A DNA stretch of 64,000 nucleotides from Pontibacter vulgaris (GCF_022758145.1 NZ_JAJVDH010000003.1:496001-560000), one strand, 5' to 3'; positions 45,373 to 55,511 are shown, numbered from the stretch's first letter. Numbers and translations are program-made. Notes: a model not told the origin generated them from the sequence alone.

Positions 45373-45731
45373 ACTTTAATTCTATTGTAGGCATTTAAAA
45401 AAGACTCTTTTGCTTCTTTAGGAAAGGGTAAGCTATTCGGAAACCTTTCAAAAACAAATATAGTGGAAAGAGAAGGATTTAATTCCTGTACGAGTTCATC
45501 AAACTGAGCCATCCATACATCATAATGGGCTATAAGCTGTAAGGCATGTACACTTTGCTCATCATCAAAGATTCCTAAGCTTGTTTCAAGCTGCTGATAG
45601 ATTCTATCATTTGCCTTTCTAATACAAGAAGCGTAGAGGAAGATCTTCTCTCTTAGATAGCTTGCATAGGCATTGTCAGCCCTCTTAAACTGATAATACA
45701 GCTCTTTTAAAACGATAGAATTATCACTCAT
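45369..45731 (-). CDS. Small protein of unknown function between formyltransferase and PGT
   Basis: This 120-aa predicted cytoplasmic protein is mostly helical, with a charged and aromatic N-terminus (KELYYQFKRADNAYASYLREK) and no membrane segment, signal peptide or enzyme motif. I do not recognise it. Its ATG overlaps the end of the PGT gene by 8 bp and its stop overlaps the formyltransferase start by 4 bp (ATGA), so all three are translationally coupled. That makes a role in the formyl-sugar or initiation step plausible, perhaps as a partner protein. Confidence 0.6.
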   Translation of the reverse strand: MSDNSIVLKELYYQFKRADNAYASYLREKIFLYASCIRKANDRIYQQLETSLGIFDDEQSVHALQLIAHYDVWMAQFDELVQELNPSLSTIFVFERFPNSLPFPKEAKESFLNAYNRIKV

Positions 45732-46332
45732 GATTTCCGGTAAAGTACTGCACAGTTGCCTGGCCCTCTTGGCTGATTCCTTCTGATTTAAAGACTTTAA
45801 TTATAGTTAATAATACAATCTTTAAATCTAATAACAGACTGCAGTTATTAACATACCATACATCGTACTCAAACTTCCTGCTCCAGCTTATAGTATTTCT
45901 GCCATTAACTTGTGCCCATCCTGTTATACCAGGCCTTACCTCATGCCTTCTGCTTTGCTCTTCGTTGTATAGCGGTAGGTACTCTACAAGCAAAGGCCGT
46001 GGCCCAACTAAGCTCATATCTCCCTTGATAACATTTAGTAGCTGTGGTATTTCATCTAGAGATGTCTTACGCACAAATTTACCGATAACTGTAAGTCTTT
46101 TACCATCAGGCAACAGATTCCCATTGGCATCTTTCAAGTCGTTCATGGTTTTAAACTTTATAACCTTGAAAATTCTACTATTTTTACCTGGTCGTGCTTG
46201 TAAAAAAAATGGCTTTCCATGATTTGCAATTGCCAAACATATGGTAACAACTATAAAAATGGGCAGAGCAACAACAAATGCTGTAGAGGAAAGAGTAATA
46301 TCAATGAGCGGCTTTATAAAGCTACGATACAT
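45724..46332 (-). CDS. Initiating phosphoglycosyltransferase (PglC/WbaP C-domain type)
   Basis: This 202-aa monotopic PGT has one N-terminal membrane re-entrant helix (about residues 8-36) and the catalytic pair D93-E94 in SLDEIPQLLNVIKGDMSLVGPRPL. The RPGITGWAQVNGR loop follows. It should transfer a sugar 1-phosphate from a UDP-sugar to undecaprenyl phosphate, starting the repeat unit. The absence of the large N-terminal domain of WbaP places it with PglC/WecP-like small PGTs. The UDP-linked formamido-sugar is the obvious candidate donor. Confidence 0.95.
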   Translation of the reverse strand: MYRSFIKPLIDITLSSTAFVVALPIFIVVTICLAIANHGKPFFLQARPGKNSRIFKVIKFKTMNDLKDANGNLLPDGKRLTVIGKFVRKTSLDEIPQLLNVIKGDMSLVGPRPLLVEYLPLYNEEQSRRHEVRPGITGWAQVNGRNTISWSRKFEYDVWYVNNCSLLLDLKIVLLTIIKVFKSEGISQEGQATVQYFTGNHE

Positions 46333-47521
46333 AAAGATGTTTTTTCTGTTCTTGTACCTGAACCTCTTTAGTTAGACTCCTGTACTCTTTTAAGAGTTGC
46401 TGCCACAAATATTGCTGATCATAACGAGATACTATCATCTGTCTGCTTATACTTGCCATCCGTATCAACGTAGATTCATCTTTTATTAGAAACTCTAAAG
46501 CCTTTTCTAATGCTTTCGCATCCTTAGCTGGCACAATTAAACCGTTCAAACCATGCTCAATTATTTCATTGCAGCCATTTATATCACTTACAACGCATGG
46601 CACACCCATAGCTCCTGCCTGCATCACCACATTAGGAAAACCTTCTCTATAACTAGGTAAAATAAAAATGTCGCTTATTGCCAAGAATGGCCTGACATCT
46701 TCCTGATAATCTGTAAAGCATATATTTGGATTATGTAAGATAGCTCTTTCGGTTTGTTCATGAAGAGCATCTAACTCACGTTCAAAAGGACCTACAATTA
46801 CTAATTTCAGGTTATGATGTTTGCTAATAAGGTTTATAAAAGACTCTACTAATTCGTTTACTCCTTTATCTGTCACAACCCGACCAACAAAACACAATAC
46901 CTTATCAGTTGAGCTTATTTTCAGTTCAGCTTTGAGCTTCTCCTTAGCTGTATTATCAATAGTGGATGGAGCAAAATGGTTAGTATCTATGCCATTAGAA
47001 CTTCCGTTACCTATTACACCAAGTTTACCAGGAGAGCACAAATCGTTCTCTAACATGATCTCCATCATCTTATAAGAATTAGAATAGACATTACAAGCAC
47101 AAGCACTTGTAAGCCGTTCAGTTAGTACTAAGATTTTCCGCTTAATACCATCAGCTTCTAATAATGGTAAGCCTGCCACAGTATGCATACGAACAGGAAC
47201 TCTTGCCAGCCATGCCGCCAACATCCCTATCAAACCTGCTTTAGGGGTATGTGTATGTACAATTTGGGGCTTCTCCTTTTTAAATAACAGGTAAAGCTTT
47301 GCTAGTGATACGAGATCACTAATAGGAGACACTATTCGTGTCATATTTATTCCTACAACTCTAATGCTCTGCTCATCAGATACTCTTCTAAGAAGCTCAC
47401 CTTGAGAAGCCACCCCAATTACCTCATAATGGCTATTCATAAACTTAAGTTGTTTACCAAGTAGTTTATGTAAAGAAAGAGGAACAGTAGTGACTCTTAC
47501 TAATTTTGGTTTGGGTAACAT
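46322..47521 (-). CDS. GT4 glycosyltransferase (PglA/CapM-like)
   Basis: This 399-aa GT-B protein has the acceptor-domain segment VHTHTPKAGLIGMLAAWLARVPVRMHTVAG, typical of GT4 enzymes acting second in lipid-linked glycan assembly. The donor site is REGFPNVVMQAGAMG, in which the second Glu of EX7E reads as Gln, a known variant in this subfamily. It should add the second sugar to the lipid-linked primer made by the PGT next to it, with which it overlaps by 11 bp. It contains one of the few octamer copies (46447) in the AT-rich core. Confidence 0.9.
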   Translation of the reverse strand: MLPKPKLVRVTTVPLSLHKLLGKQLKFMNSHYEVIGVASQGELLRRVSDEQSIRVVGINMTRIVSPISDLVSLAKLYLLFKKEKPQIVHTHTPKAGLIGMLAAWLARVPVRMHTVAGLPLLEADGIKRKILVLTERLTSACACNVYSNSYKMMEIMLENDLCSPGKLGVIGNGSSNGIDTNHFAPSTIDNTAKEKLKAELKISSTDKVLCFVGRVVTDKGVNELVESFINLISKHHNLKLVIVGPFERELDALHEQTERAILHNPNICFTDYQEDVRPFLAISDIFILPSYREGFPNVVMQAGAMGVPCVVSDINGCNEIIEHGLNGLIVPAKDAKALEKALEFLIKDESTLIRMASISRQMIVSRYDQQYLWQQLLKEYRSLTKEVQVQEQKKHLYVS

Positions 47522-47536
47522 AAAGAAAATGGCAAG

Positions 47537-48709
47537 TTAAGCTAATTTAAGACTTAGATCTTTAAGAATAGATTGGTAAAAATTATCTCTCTTCTCATCT
47601 AATTTTTCCTTTTGAAATGGTCTTATCAATTCAATACTTCTAAGAGATTGTCTGTATAGTATTTCCCTATCACAAATGACTCTATTGATTTGTTCCGATA
47701 ATCTCCTGAAGTCTTTTGCATCATGTAAAAATTCATCATCAACTATATCGGGTATACCGCCGACTTTAGATCCCAATACAGGACACCCAACACTCATTGC
47801 TTCTAATAAAGCTCTTGGCATTCCCTCAGTTAATGATGGTTGTACATATAAACTAAGGGTTGATAAAAAATCAAAAATTTCTTTCCCAGACTCTTTAGGA
47901 CCTATAAATTTTATATTTGATGATAACTTTAATTTATTTGCCAAATCAATTATCCAAGCATGATCTCCCTTGCCTACAAAATATAACTCTATTTGGTCTC
48001 TCGCAGATTTGTCAATAAGTGATATTGCTTTTAACAGTACATCTTGACCTTTATATTTTGCATCAAACCCACCTATTAACCCAATCTTTACTTTTTGCTG
48101 CAAGAAGCGTTCTTTGACAATATCATTATATTCAAATGTTCTTGTTATGACAACATCTGAAATTGATGCATTAACACCATTAGTTGGATAATCTATCTGT
48201 AGCTTTTTCTGTGTAACATAAGACACGTAACTAGCTCTACTAACTATCCACCTATTAATAAATTCAAAAATTGAGCTGATAATTTTTCCTTTCAATGAGC
48301 CGTGTGTAACCATTGCTTCTTTTGCATTTCCAACTTGCTCAACAATGAATGGTTTATTGATCTTTATACATATAAAGCCTGCTATGAAGCTTAAAACACT
48401 TGGCAGTCTTATTAAAATCACATCAGCCTTCTGAACCTGCAGATTGATTTGTTTATACAATCTTCTGAAGTTAATAAAAAGGCTTAATGTTGAAGAATAT
48501 CTTTCTGTTAATTCAAATACTACTGAATTATCATCAAGATTGGAAATCACTTTCTTATCTTTCTTATTTCCACTTCTTCGCGCAAAGACATGGACTTTCC
48601 TAAAATACTTTAAATAGTTTAACCAAACCTTACTAGGAAGTCCCCCCCCACTATATACTTTGTCAAGTTCTTGAAAGAACGGATGATCATGTATAAATAA
48701 TAACTTCAT
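47537..48709 (-). CDS. GT4 glycosyltransferase
   Basis: This 390-aa protein has a GT4 donor motif EGMPRALLEAMSVGCPVLGSKVGGIPDIV and an IGLIGGFDAKYKGQDVLLKAI domain-opening sequence. The N-terminus (MKLLFIHDHPFFQ) is the usual first strand. It probably adds one sugar of the repeat unit in the cytoplasm; the donor is unknown. Its start overlaps the stop of the adjacent acyltransferase gene by 4 bp. It is very AT-rich compared with flanking chromosome. Confidence 0.9.
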   Translation of the reverse strand: MKLLFIHDHPFFQELDKVYSGGGLPSKVWLNYLKYFRKVHVFARRSGNKKDKKVISNLDDNSVVFELTERYSSTLSLFINFRRLYKQINLQVQKADVILIRLPSVLSFIAGFICIKINKPFIVEQVGNAKEAMVTHGSLKGKIISSIFEFINRWIVSRASYVSYVTQKKLQIDYPTNGVNASISDVVITRTFEYNDIVKERFLQQKVKIGLIGGFDAKYKGQDVLLKAISLIDKSARDQIELYFVGKGDHAWIIDLANKLKLSSNIKFIGPKESGKEIFDFLSTLSLYVQPSLTEGMPRALLEAMSVGCPVLGSKVGGIPDIVDDEFLHDAKDFRRLSEQINRVICDREILYRQSLRSIELIRPFQKEKLDEKRDNFYQSILKDLSLKLA

Positions 48710-49299
48710 ATTTCTTTTATTAATCGGGCAGGCACTCCACCAAAAATTGCGTTAGACCTTACATCTCTATTTACGACTGCACCAGCTGCGACAATAGCTC
48801 TTGAGTTAATATTGACTCCACCTAAAATTCTGCACCCACATGCTATCCAAACATCATTATTGATAAATACACTTTTAGTAGTTACACTATTATACTTGAT
48901 AGGTAAAGTGTAATCACTCCAATTATGATCAGCAGATAATATAGATGTATTATGTGCTATGGAAACATCATTCCCAATTTTGATTCCACCTGCACCATCT
49001 ATATAACAGTTTGGATGTATACTCACATTGTCACCTATTTCTATAAATTCCCAGTAAATAAAATTTACATTTTTACCTACTCGTACATTATCTCCACATT
49101 TTTTTATTAAACATTTTAACAAAATATACCTCAATCCTACAAAGGGCAATTGAGAGAAAGGACTAACTAAATCCCATATAAATACATGTAATGCTTTTGG
49201 CAATGTTTTGAATCCAGCCACTAACAGATTAATCAAAAATATATTTTTTTTGAACTTCTGTCGTCCTGTTATTCTATTTGCGTTCTCTACATAACTCAT
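48706..49299 (-). CDS. Left-handed beta-helix acyltransferase (LbH family)
   Basis: This 197-aa protein has hexapeptide repeats (CGDNVRVGKNVNFI, EIGDNVSIHPNCYI, KIGNDVSIAHNTSIL) and the SADHNW and NNDVWIACGCRILGGV segments of maltose-O-acetyltransferase-like enzymes. It should form a trimer that O-acetylates a sugar of the repeat unit using acetyl-CoA. It overlaps the upstream GT gene by 26 bp and the downstream GT gene by 4 bp. A hydrophobic stretch (residues 21-65) might give membrane contact. Confidence 0.9.
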   Translation of the reverse strand: MSYVENANRITGRQKFKKNIFLINLLVAGFKTLPKALHVFIWDLVSPFSQLPFVGLRYILLKCLIKKCGDNVRVGKNVNFIYWEFIEIGDNVSIHPNCYIDGAGGIKIGNDVSIAHNTSILSADHNWSDYTLPIKYNSVTTKSVFINNDVWIACGCRILGGVNINSRAIVAAGAVVNRDVRSNAIFGGVPARLIKEI

Positions 49300-50401
49300 C
49301 TAAAAACTCATTAAACAACTTATTTGGATTATATTTATTAATGGCCCATGCTGAGAGGTTATCTATAGTAGAATTACTTGATAGGTGATATGCTTCCAAA
49401 ATTTGGCGACTATAACCTTCTACATCATTAGTGTCTAACAACTGTCTGTGCAACTCTTCTGGAACGGTCTCTTTTATAGGCTCAATATTAGATGCAATGA
49501 TTGGTAGTCCTGTTATAAGAGCTTCTATTAAAGAATTAGGCTGACCTTCTGTAATGGAAGGGAAGAAAAATATATCAAAACTTTTAAGAACTCTATTTAT
49601 ATCAGCTCTATAACCAAGCAATAAAACCCTATGTCTTAGTATTGAATCCGAAGCAACATTTTTATTAATTAGCCTTTCTGTATTCTTACCACAAAGTATA
49701 AAATAAATATTATTATTTTCATTGCAAACTTTTTCAGCTACTTGAAGAATTGTTGAATGATTTTTAGCACTATTGACTCGCCCTGTATGACCAACAACAA
49801 AAGCTTTCTTAGGTATCCCTATTTCCTCTCTAATAATACTTTTATCTACACTCAAAATAAAGCTAGAAGCATCTATACCATTATATATTACTTTAAATTT
49901 ATGTTTTTCAAAATTATAAAGGGAAGGAAAGAAGAAATGTAAAGCAGATTTAGAGTTTGAAAGAATCTTCGTAGCACTTTTGATAACAAGCCAATTCATA
50001 AGTTTGTTATAAATTAGCCTTAAAGTTGTTTCTTTAAAATGATTTTGAGAACCTCTGTAAAAGACTATTCTGTTTTTAACAGCAGCAACTCTAGCAATAA
50101 GTAGAGTTAACCCTGCAAAATTACCTGTGAAATCACAAACTGCATCAAATTGTTCGCGCTTAAAAAAAAGATAAAGAGTTTTCCAGCTAAGTATATTATA
50201 AAATCCAACAGGCAAGATAATGACGTTAACATTTTCTAACGCAGCATATTGTTGCTTGAGTTCACCTATTCTTCCACCTTTACAAATCACATATGCTTGA
50301 TACTCTCCTCCGGTAAATCTTAAAAATCTCAATAGATAATTTTCTATACCACCTGCATCAAGGGCAGTAACAAAAAAAGCAAACTTTTTAACTTTACTCA
50401 T
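49274..50401 (-). CDS. GT4 glycosyltransferase
   Basis: This 375-aa protein has FVTALDAGGIENYLLRFLRF, the acceptor-side loop of GT4 enzymes, and the donor motif EGQPNSLIEALITGLPIIAS. VVGHTGRVNSAKNHSTIL marks the second domain. It should add another sugar to the repeat unit. Very high AT content, with one octamer copy at 49690. It overlaps the polymerase gene by 8 bp. Confidence 0.9.
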   Translation of the reverse strand: MSKVKKFAFFVTALDAGGIENYLLRFLRFTGGEYQAYVICKGGRIGELKQQYAALENVNVIILPVGFYNILSWKTLYLFFKREQFDAVCDFTGNFAGLTLLIARVAAVKNRIVFYRGSQNHFKETTLRLIYNKLMNWLVIKSATKILSNSKSALHFFFPSLYNFEKHKFKVIYNGIDASSFILSVDKSIIREEIGIPKKAFVVGHTGRVNSAKNHSTILQVAEKVCNENNNIYFILCGKNTERLINKNVASDSILRHRVLLLGYRADINRVLKSFDIFFFPSITEGQPNSLIEALITGLPIIASNIEPIKETVPEELHRQLLDTNDVEGYSRQILEAYHLSSNSTIDNLSAWAINKYNPNKLFNEFLDELCRERK

Positions 50402-51812
50402 ATTTTATACTGAACCGCTTTATTATAAAACTATCAATCACGAGAGTCCAAACAATGGCTTTCAAAGGAGTTAAAATATTTGATCTATTTAGATAGAGTG
50501 CAACTGTAATTAAAATTAAATATACTACAACCACCCTATGTTTCTTGTTGTATAAAGCATTAAACGTTAAAAAGGAAATAAAATATCCAAAAACAATCAT
50601 TATAAAAGCTGTGCCAACTATCCCCACATTTATATACAAGTCAGCAATAATTTCTGAGCCTTCACCATACTGAAAGAAGACCCCTTGACTTTGTATAGTG
50701 AAGAAATAAGATGATGAAAGATATATTATTGGCAAATTTGTTAAAGATATATAAGCACTACTACCAAACGGGACAACCCCTACAAGGTCAGAAACTATAG
50801 TTGCACCATTTAAATAAGGATGCTTTTCAGGCACAATATCTAAAGCTGAATAGAGAATTCTTACACTAGATGCTAATTCATCTGTGGGATTGAAATCCTT
50901 TTCATTGTCTTGCAAATTTTTAAATCCTTCAGAGAGTATATTTGTACTTCTCTGAGAAGCGTCTCGTGTTCTACCTTCTCGAATGATTGTAAATAAAATT
51001 GACCCTATCAAGATCAATGAGATGAGAAAGCCAAATGATACATGTTTTTGATAAATTGAATAACCACCTAATATCAAAAGTACTAATTCCATTAATGGGC
51101 CTCGATCGCCTGCTTTTAAAAACATTAAACAATAAACAAATAATAGGATAAGCAACGTTTTGTTATAAAATAAGATACTTACTATATTTTGTTTATTGAG
51201 TTTAATTCCTTTGCTGTTTATAAAAAAGTATATAATCCTTAGATATAAAATAATTCTTAAAAATAAAAAAATATAAGTCGCCCCTGCACCCCAATTTTCT
51301 GTTCCAGAATAGCTGCCACTTAAAAAATCCTTCCCAACTAAACCTATAAAAAATATCATTAAAACCCAAAGCATCGCATCTATTGCTTTTGTCTTAACAT
51401 AAAAGTCTTTACTTTTTATTATTATATTAAATCTTCTTAAAAAAAGATTATATCCTATCAACCAAAGCAACAACAAAATCGAACTTAACCATGTCGCAAA
51501 ATTAACTACATGTTTATTAACCCAAATAAAGCTAGGTTTTTCAGGCTCTATACCTAAGCTTGCTAGAAACGGAATTTGGAAATGAACAATTAGAAAGCCG
51601 ATTAAAAATAAAACATCAAATCTTACCCACGTTTTATAGTATTTTCTAGTTGTATAGAAAAACCAGAAAACATTAACAACACAAATAATTGATAAAAATC
51701 CTACTTTTTCTTCATTAAAAACTTCATTCCTTCCGGGGGTTAAATATAGTACTACTATAAGTGATATAACTAAAAGCAAATATTTATTAAAAAGATATAA
51801 TTTATTTTGCAT
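50394..51812 (-). CDS. wzy: Polysaccharide polymerase (Wzy-like)
   Basis: This 472-aa membrane protein has about eleven hydrophobic segments and a large periplasmic loop containing EGRTRDASQRSTNI and a further region ending YLSSSYFFTIQSQGVFFQYGEGSE. Size, topology and position next to wzx and GT genes identify it as the O-antigen or capsule polymerase that joins repeat units in the periplasm. Sequence conservation in this family is low, so assignment rests on topology and context; the REGRTRDA loop supports the O-antigen polysaccharide polymerase family. Confidence 0.8.
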   Translation of the reverse strand: MQNKLYLFNKYLLLVISLIVVLYLTPGRNEVFNEEKVGFLSIICVVNVFWFFYTTRKYYKTWVRFDVLFLIGFLIVHFQIPFLASLGIEPEKPSFIWVNKHVVNFATWLSSILLLLWLIGYNLFLRRFNIIIKSKDFYVKTKAIDAMLWVLMIFFIGLVGKDFLSGSYSGTENWGAGATYIFLFLRIILYLRIIYFFINSKGIKLNKQNIVSILFYNKTLLILLFVYCLMFLKAGDRGPLMELVLLILGGYSIYQKHVSFGFLISLILIGSILFTIIREGRTRDASQRSTNILSEGFKNLQDNEKDFNPTDELASSVRILYSALDIVPEKHPYLNGATIVSDLVGVVPFGSSAYISLTNLPIIYLSSSYFFTIQSQGVFFQYGEGSEIIADLYINVGIVGTAFIMIVFGYFISFLTFNALYNKKHRVVVVYLILITVALYLNRSNILTPLKAIVWTLVIDSFIIKRFSIKYE

Positions 51813-51829
51813 TATTTTCTTTACAATTT

Positions 51830-52348
51830 TTATTTCTTCATAAATTGCTTATCTTGTAAAGCCAATAGATAATTCCGCTTTTCTACATATCCCATCATCT
51901 TTGTTCCAGTATTGAATTTAGAAAGCTTTCTCTTTAAATCTTTTACTTCTCCTACTACCCTACCAGGATTACCGACAACAACACAATTGTTTTCAATACT
52001 TCTTGTAACAATTGTACCCGCCCCAATTACAACATTATCCCCAATACTTACACCGGGCATAATCATTGAACAGTTACCAATGTAAACATTGTTACCAACT
52101 TTGATTTTCCCAAAGCAATCGAAAGAGGGATGTTCTTCTCTAAATACCCATCCACCACCATGTGTAAAAAATCGTACATCACTAGTTATCTGCACATGGT
52201 TACCAATTTCAATTAAATAAGGTTCTGATCCAAAGTACCGAGTGGCTATAGAACATTTATCTCCAATTTTTACACCAATATGCCTAGCATATTGTTCGTC
52301 TGTCCACAGAATTTTTCTATATAAATTAATTACCCTTTGCCAAATCAT
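51830..52348 (-). CDS. Hexapeptide-repeat acyltransferase
   Basis: This 172-aa protein has hexapeptide repeats (KIGDKCSIATRYFG, EIGNHVQITSDVRFF, KVGNNVYIGNCSMIMPGVSIGDNVVIGAGTIVTR), a His in RFFTHGGGW in the place of the catalytic histidine, and CVVVGNPGRVVG at the end. It probably O- or N-acetylates a sugar of the surface glycan. It overlaps the AsnB gene by 23 bp. Confidence 0.88.
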   Translation of the reverse strand: MIWQRVINLYRKILWTDEQYARHIGVKIGDKCSIATRYFGSEPYLIEIGNHVQITSDVRFFTHGGGWVFREEHPSFDCFGKIKVGNNVYIGNCSMIMPGVSIGDNVVIGAGTIVTRSIENNCVVVGNPGRVVGEVKDLKRKLSKFNTGTKMMGYVEKRNYLLALQDKQFMKK

Positions 52349-54155
52349 TTATATTAACTTTTTTATACCACTTGGCCAAAACGTACAATCGCCATATATT
52401 TATAGAATAATCATTTTTACCTAGTAAATGTTTATTTAATTGTTCCTTGAACTTTTCTATATCAAGATTTGAAACTGTTCTAAGGAACTTATCATTTAAC
52501 TCTTTTAATACATCGTCTCTTAAATCTTCTCTTATCCATTTACCTAAAGGTATTGCAAATCCCTTTTTGGGTTGATTGAAAACATCTTGAGGTATGTACT
52601 CCTTCAATATATCTTTAAGTATTTTTTTCTTTGATCCTTTGTTATATCTATAATTTATTGGTAAGCTTCTAGCAAATTCTATTATTCTATAATCTAAAAA
52701 TGGGCTCCTAACTTCTACTGAATAAGCCATGCTACCACGATCAACCTTTACATTGCTATCATTTTCTAACCATAATTTTATATTTAGGTCAGCAGCTCTT
52801 TGCTTTGGACTATGGGACAATTTTTTATATTGTTCATAATATTTAAGCCAACTATTATTTTTATTCTTATGAACACTGCTAAAACCAGTGAATATTTTAT
52901 ATGCAAGTTCATCACTATTCTTTGAGCTTAATATTTCACTAATAGTCTCTGGTCTGCCTCCAAAAATTTTGTACCATGGGATCCTCGCCAAAAACCTCCT
53001 TAACAAATGAGGCACAAACTGAATTTTTTCAAATTTATTTATTAAATCAAAATGAATATAGCCTAAAAAGCTTTCGTCTCCACCATCACCTGATAAAGCT
53101 ACAGTAACATTTTCTTTCGTAACTGAGTTTAATAAAAGAGTTGGAAGAGCAGACGAATCCGCAAAAGGCTCATCAAACACTTGAAAAAATTTTGGAAGAA
53201 GCTCTAATATTTCATTCGGTCTACACTTCGTTTTTGTATGTCTACTACCAATTATTTTGCTATATTCTTCTGCAACTTTACTTTCATCATAATTTTTATC
53301 TTCAAACCCAATTGTATATGTTTGAATTGGATTATCAGATAACTTGCTAGCGAGACTGGCAACCAATGCTGAATCAATACCACCTGACAAAAAAGCTCCA
53401 ATTGGCACATCAGATTGCATCCTAATTTTCACAGCATCTTTTAAAAGCTCATGTAACTCTCTCTTTGCTTCTTCATAAGAAATTGAATTTTTATGCTCAA
53501 CTTTCTTAAGATTCCAATATTCTATTATATTGAAGCTCTTAGATTCTATATCTATTTCCATATAGTTTCCAGGAGACAACTTGTATACGTCCTTTAATAT
53601 TGAAAATGGACTTGGTACATATCCGCAATCTAAATAGATAGATACAGCTTCGTCAGAAACTTTACTATTTTTACTTATTAATGGACCTAATTGACTACAA
53701 ATCTCAAATTCACCGTCTTTCCAGTAATAATAAAATGGCTTTACACCTACCCTATCTCTTGCTGCAAAAATCTTGTGTTTTTCTATATCATAGATAGCAA
53801 AAGCAAACATTCCATTTAACTTAGCAAGGATTTGCTTTCCCCATTCCTGGTAACCTATTATCAAAACTTCTGTATCACTTTCTGTTTCAAATTGATATCC
53901 AATTTCAGATAATTCATTCCTAATATCCTTAAAATTATATATCTCCCCATTAAAGACAATACTTAGATTTTTATATCGATATGGTTGATTTGATCTAGTG
54001 TCTAAGTCTAATATTGATAATCTTAAATGCCCAAGACTAATTTTATTAATCTTTTCATAGCCTAGGTTATCAGGCCCTCTATATTCAATTAAATTTAATT
54101 TCTCGATAACTTTTGATTTTTCAAAAGGTATATTAGTTAGATATATTCCACACAT
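52326..54155 (-). CDS. Asparagine synthase-like amidotransferase (glutamine-hydrolysing)
   Basis: This 609-aa enzyme has the N-terminal glutaminase with nucleophile C2 (MCGIYLTN), FNGEIYNFKDIR and SDTEVLIIGY, and a C-terminal synthetase with the PP-loop LSGGIDSALVA. The length fits AsnB. Inside polysaccharide loci such enzymes amidate uronic acids; here UDP-GalNAcA made by the WbpO and WbpP homologues is the natural target, as for WbpS-type proteins in Pseudomonas O-antigen clusters. A plain asparagine synthetase role cannot be excluded from sequence alone. Confidence 0.88.
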   Translation of the reverse strand: MCGIYLTNIPFEKSKVIEKLNLIEYRGPDNLGYEKINKISLGHLRLSILDLDTRSNQPYRYKNLSIVFNGEIYNFKDIRNELSEIGYQFETESDTEVLIIGYQEWGKQILAKLNGMFAFAIYDIEKHKIFAARDRVGVKPFYYYWKDGEFEICSQLGPLISKNSKVSDEAVSIYLDCGYVPSPFSILKDVYKLSPGNYMEIDIESKSFNIIEYWNLKKVEHKNSISYEEAKRELHELLKDAVKIRMQSDVPIGAFLSGGIDSALVASLASKLSDNPIQTYTIGFEDKNYDESKVAEEYSKIIGSRHTKTKCRPNEILELLPKFFQVFDEPFADSSALPTLLLNSVTKENVTVALSGDGGDESFLGYIHFDLINKFEKIQFVPHLLRRFLARIPWYKIFGGRPETISEILSSKNSDELAYKIFTGFSSVHKNKNNSWLKYYEQYKKLSHSPKQRAADLNIKLWLENDSNVKVDRGSMAYSVEVRSPFLDYRIIEFARSLPINYRYNKGSKKKILKDILKEYIPQDVFNQPKKGFAIPLGKWIREDLRDDVLKELNDKFLRTVSNLDIEKFKEQLNKHLLGKNDYSINIWRLYVLAKWYKKVNINDLAKGN

Positions 54156-54233
54156 ACTTTGAAATTTTAACTTATTTTAAACTTATCAATTAAGCTTGAA
54201 ATAAATCCATTAATCTTAATAAATTTAAAAAGG

Positions 54234-55490
54234 TTATTTGCTTTTACTTTCCTTATATAACTTATAAATAATTACTGTTAAGTACATCACTAGCATAAGT
54301 ATTTCGTTAGTGATTATGACATAGCATATTTTGCTCAAATTTATTGTCTCATGTCCATTTATCCAGAGAAGTAGAAATAAAGTCGCGAAACCTATAATAT
54401 GAATTGGTAATTTAACCCAATCAATTCTCATGCTAGTAATTGCAGTACCTATTAAATTATAGGAAAATGAAAATGCAGTTCCAATTAATATTAAAATTAA
54501 AATATCATTATATTTTGAATATGTTTCTGTATAGATAACCTTCAATATTGTGTCTCCCCAAAACAAGAATGGGATTAACAAAATAAGTCCAGCACTAAAT
54601 CCAAAAACCACTAATCGAAATACTTTTAAAACAAATTCCTTATATCTTTCATTAATATAGCTATTAGCTAAACTAACTATTTGTACCTGAGCAACCGAAG
54701 AAACAACTTGTCCTCCGATATTTTTAATATACATCAATGCTCCGAATATGCTTAACTCACTTAACCCTATTTTTTTTTCAATAAACAATCTAGGATAATT
54801 AAAATAATAATTATTTAGTAGTAATGTAAAAAAAACAGGCCCACCAAGAATCAAAAAGCTTCGCCAATCATTTTTTGATAAGCTTGTAAAAGAAATTTTA
54901 GCAACAAAATTTCTTTTAATTAGCAATTTGCGTTCATAAATAATATAAAAGAGACACCAGACTAATAGATATACAATTAAAATCCCAGTTATATTTTTGA
55001 TAAATATTGAGCAAATTAGAACAACTACAATGCTTGATATTCCTCTAAAAAGTTTTGAAATAGCTATCAAGTCTTGTCTACTTTCTTTATGATAAACTCC
55101 GTGTACTAAATCAATTTGTGATTCAATTACTTTGGAAAAAGCGACAACTATTATAATATTATATATTTCCCTTTTAGCAACTAGAATTAAAATAACAACT
55201 ATTATTATCCCAACAATATTAGTTAAAGTTCTAAATGTCAGATATTGATTAAATCTTTGTTTTCCATTTTTATCAGTGATATAAAAGTATCTTAACTGCA
55301 TATCTAATGCAGCAAAGATTGGCGTCACAAAAGCAAGTGCGTAAATAAAAGCACCAACATCATCCTCTGAATAAGTTTTAATTAATATTAAAAGGATACC
55401 ATATTGACATAAAGAGTATATAGTATTACCAATAAACGCATAACCATAGCTAATTTTATCAATGAGTTTATTTTTTAATGCAAAAATCAA
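54234..55490 (-). CDS. wzx: Oligosaccharide flippase (Wzx-like, MOP family)
   Basis: This 418-aa membrane protein has about twelve hydrophobic segments, with the family opening (LIDKISYGYAFIGNTIYSLCQYGILLILI). It should flip the lipid-linked repeat unit across the inner membrane for the polymerase. It is among the most AT-rich genes of the window and lacks the octamer, in line with acquisition from elsewhere. No other flippase gene is in the locus. Confidence 0.88.
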   Translation of the reverse strand: MIFALKNKLIDKISYGYAFIGNTIYSLCQYGILLILIKTYSEDDVGAFIYALAFVTPIFAALDMQLRYFYITDKNGKQRFNQYLTFRTLTNIVGIIIVVILILVAKREIYNIIIVVAFSKVIESQIDLVHGVYHKESRQDLIAISKLFRGISSIVVVLICSIFIKNITGILIVYLLVWCLFYIIYERKLLIKRNFVAKISFTSLSKNDWRSFLILGGPVFFTLLLNNYYFNYPRLFIEKKIGLSELSIFGALMYIKNIGGQVVSSVAQVQIVSLANSYINERYKEFVLKVFRLVVFGFSAGLILLIPFLFWGDTILKVIYTETYSKYNDILILILIGTAFSFSYNLIGTAITSMRIDWVKLPIHIIGFATLFLLLWINGHETINLSKICYVIITNEILMLVMYLTVIIYKLYKESKSK

Positions 55491-55511
55491 ATCTTAACAG
55501 TTTTTGTTGTA

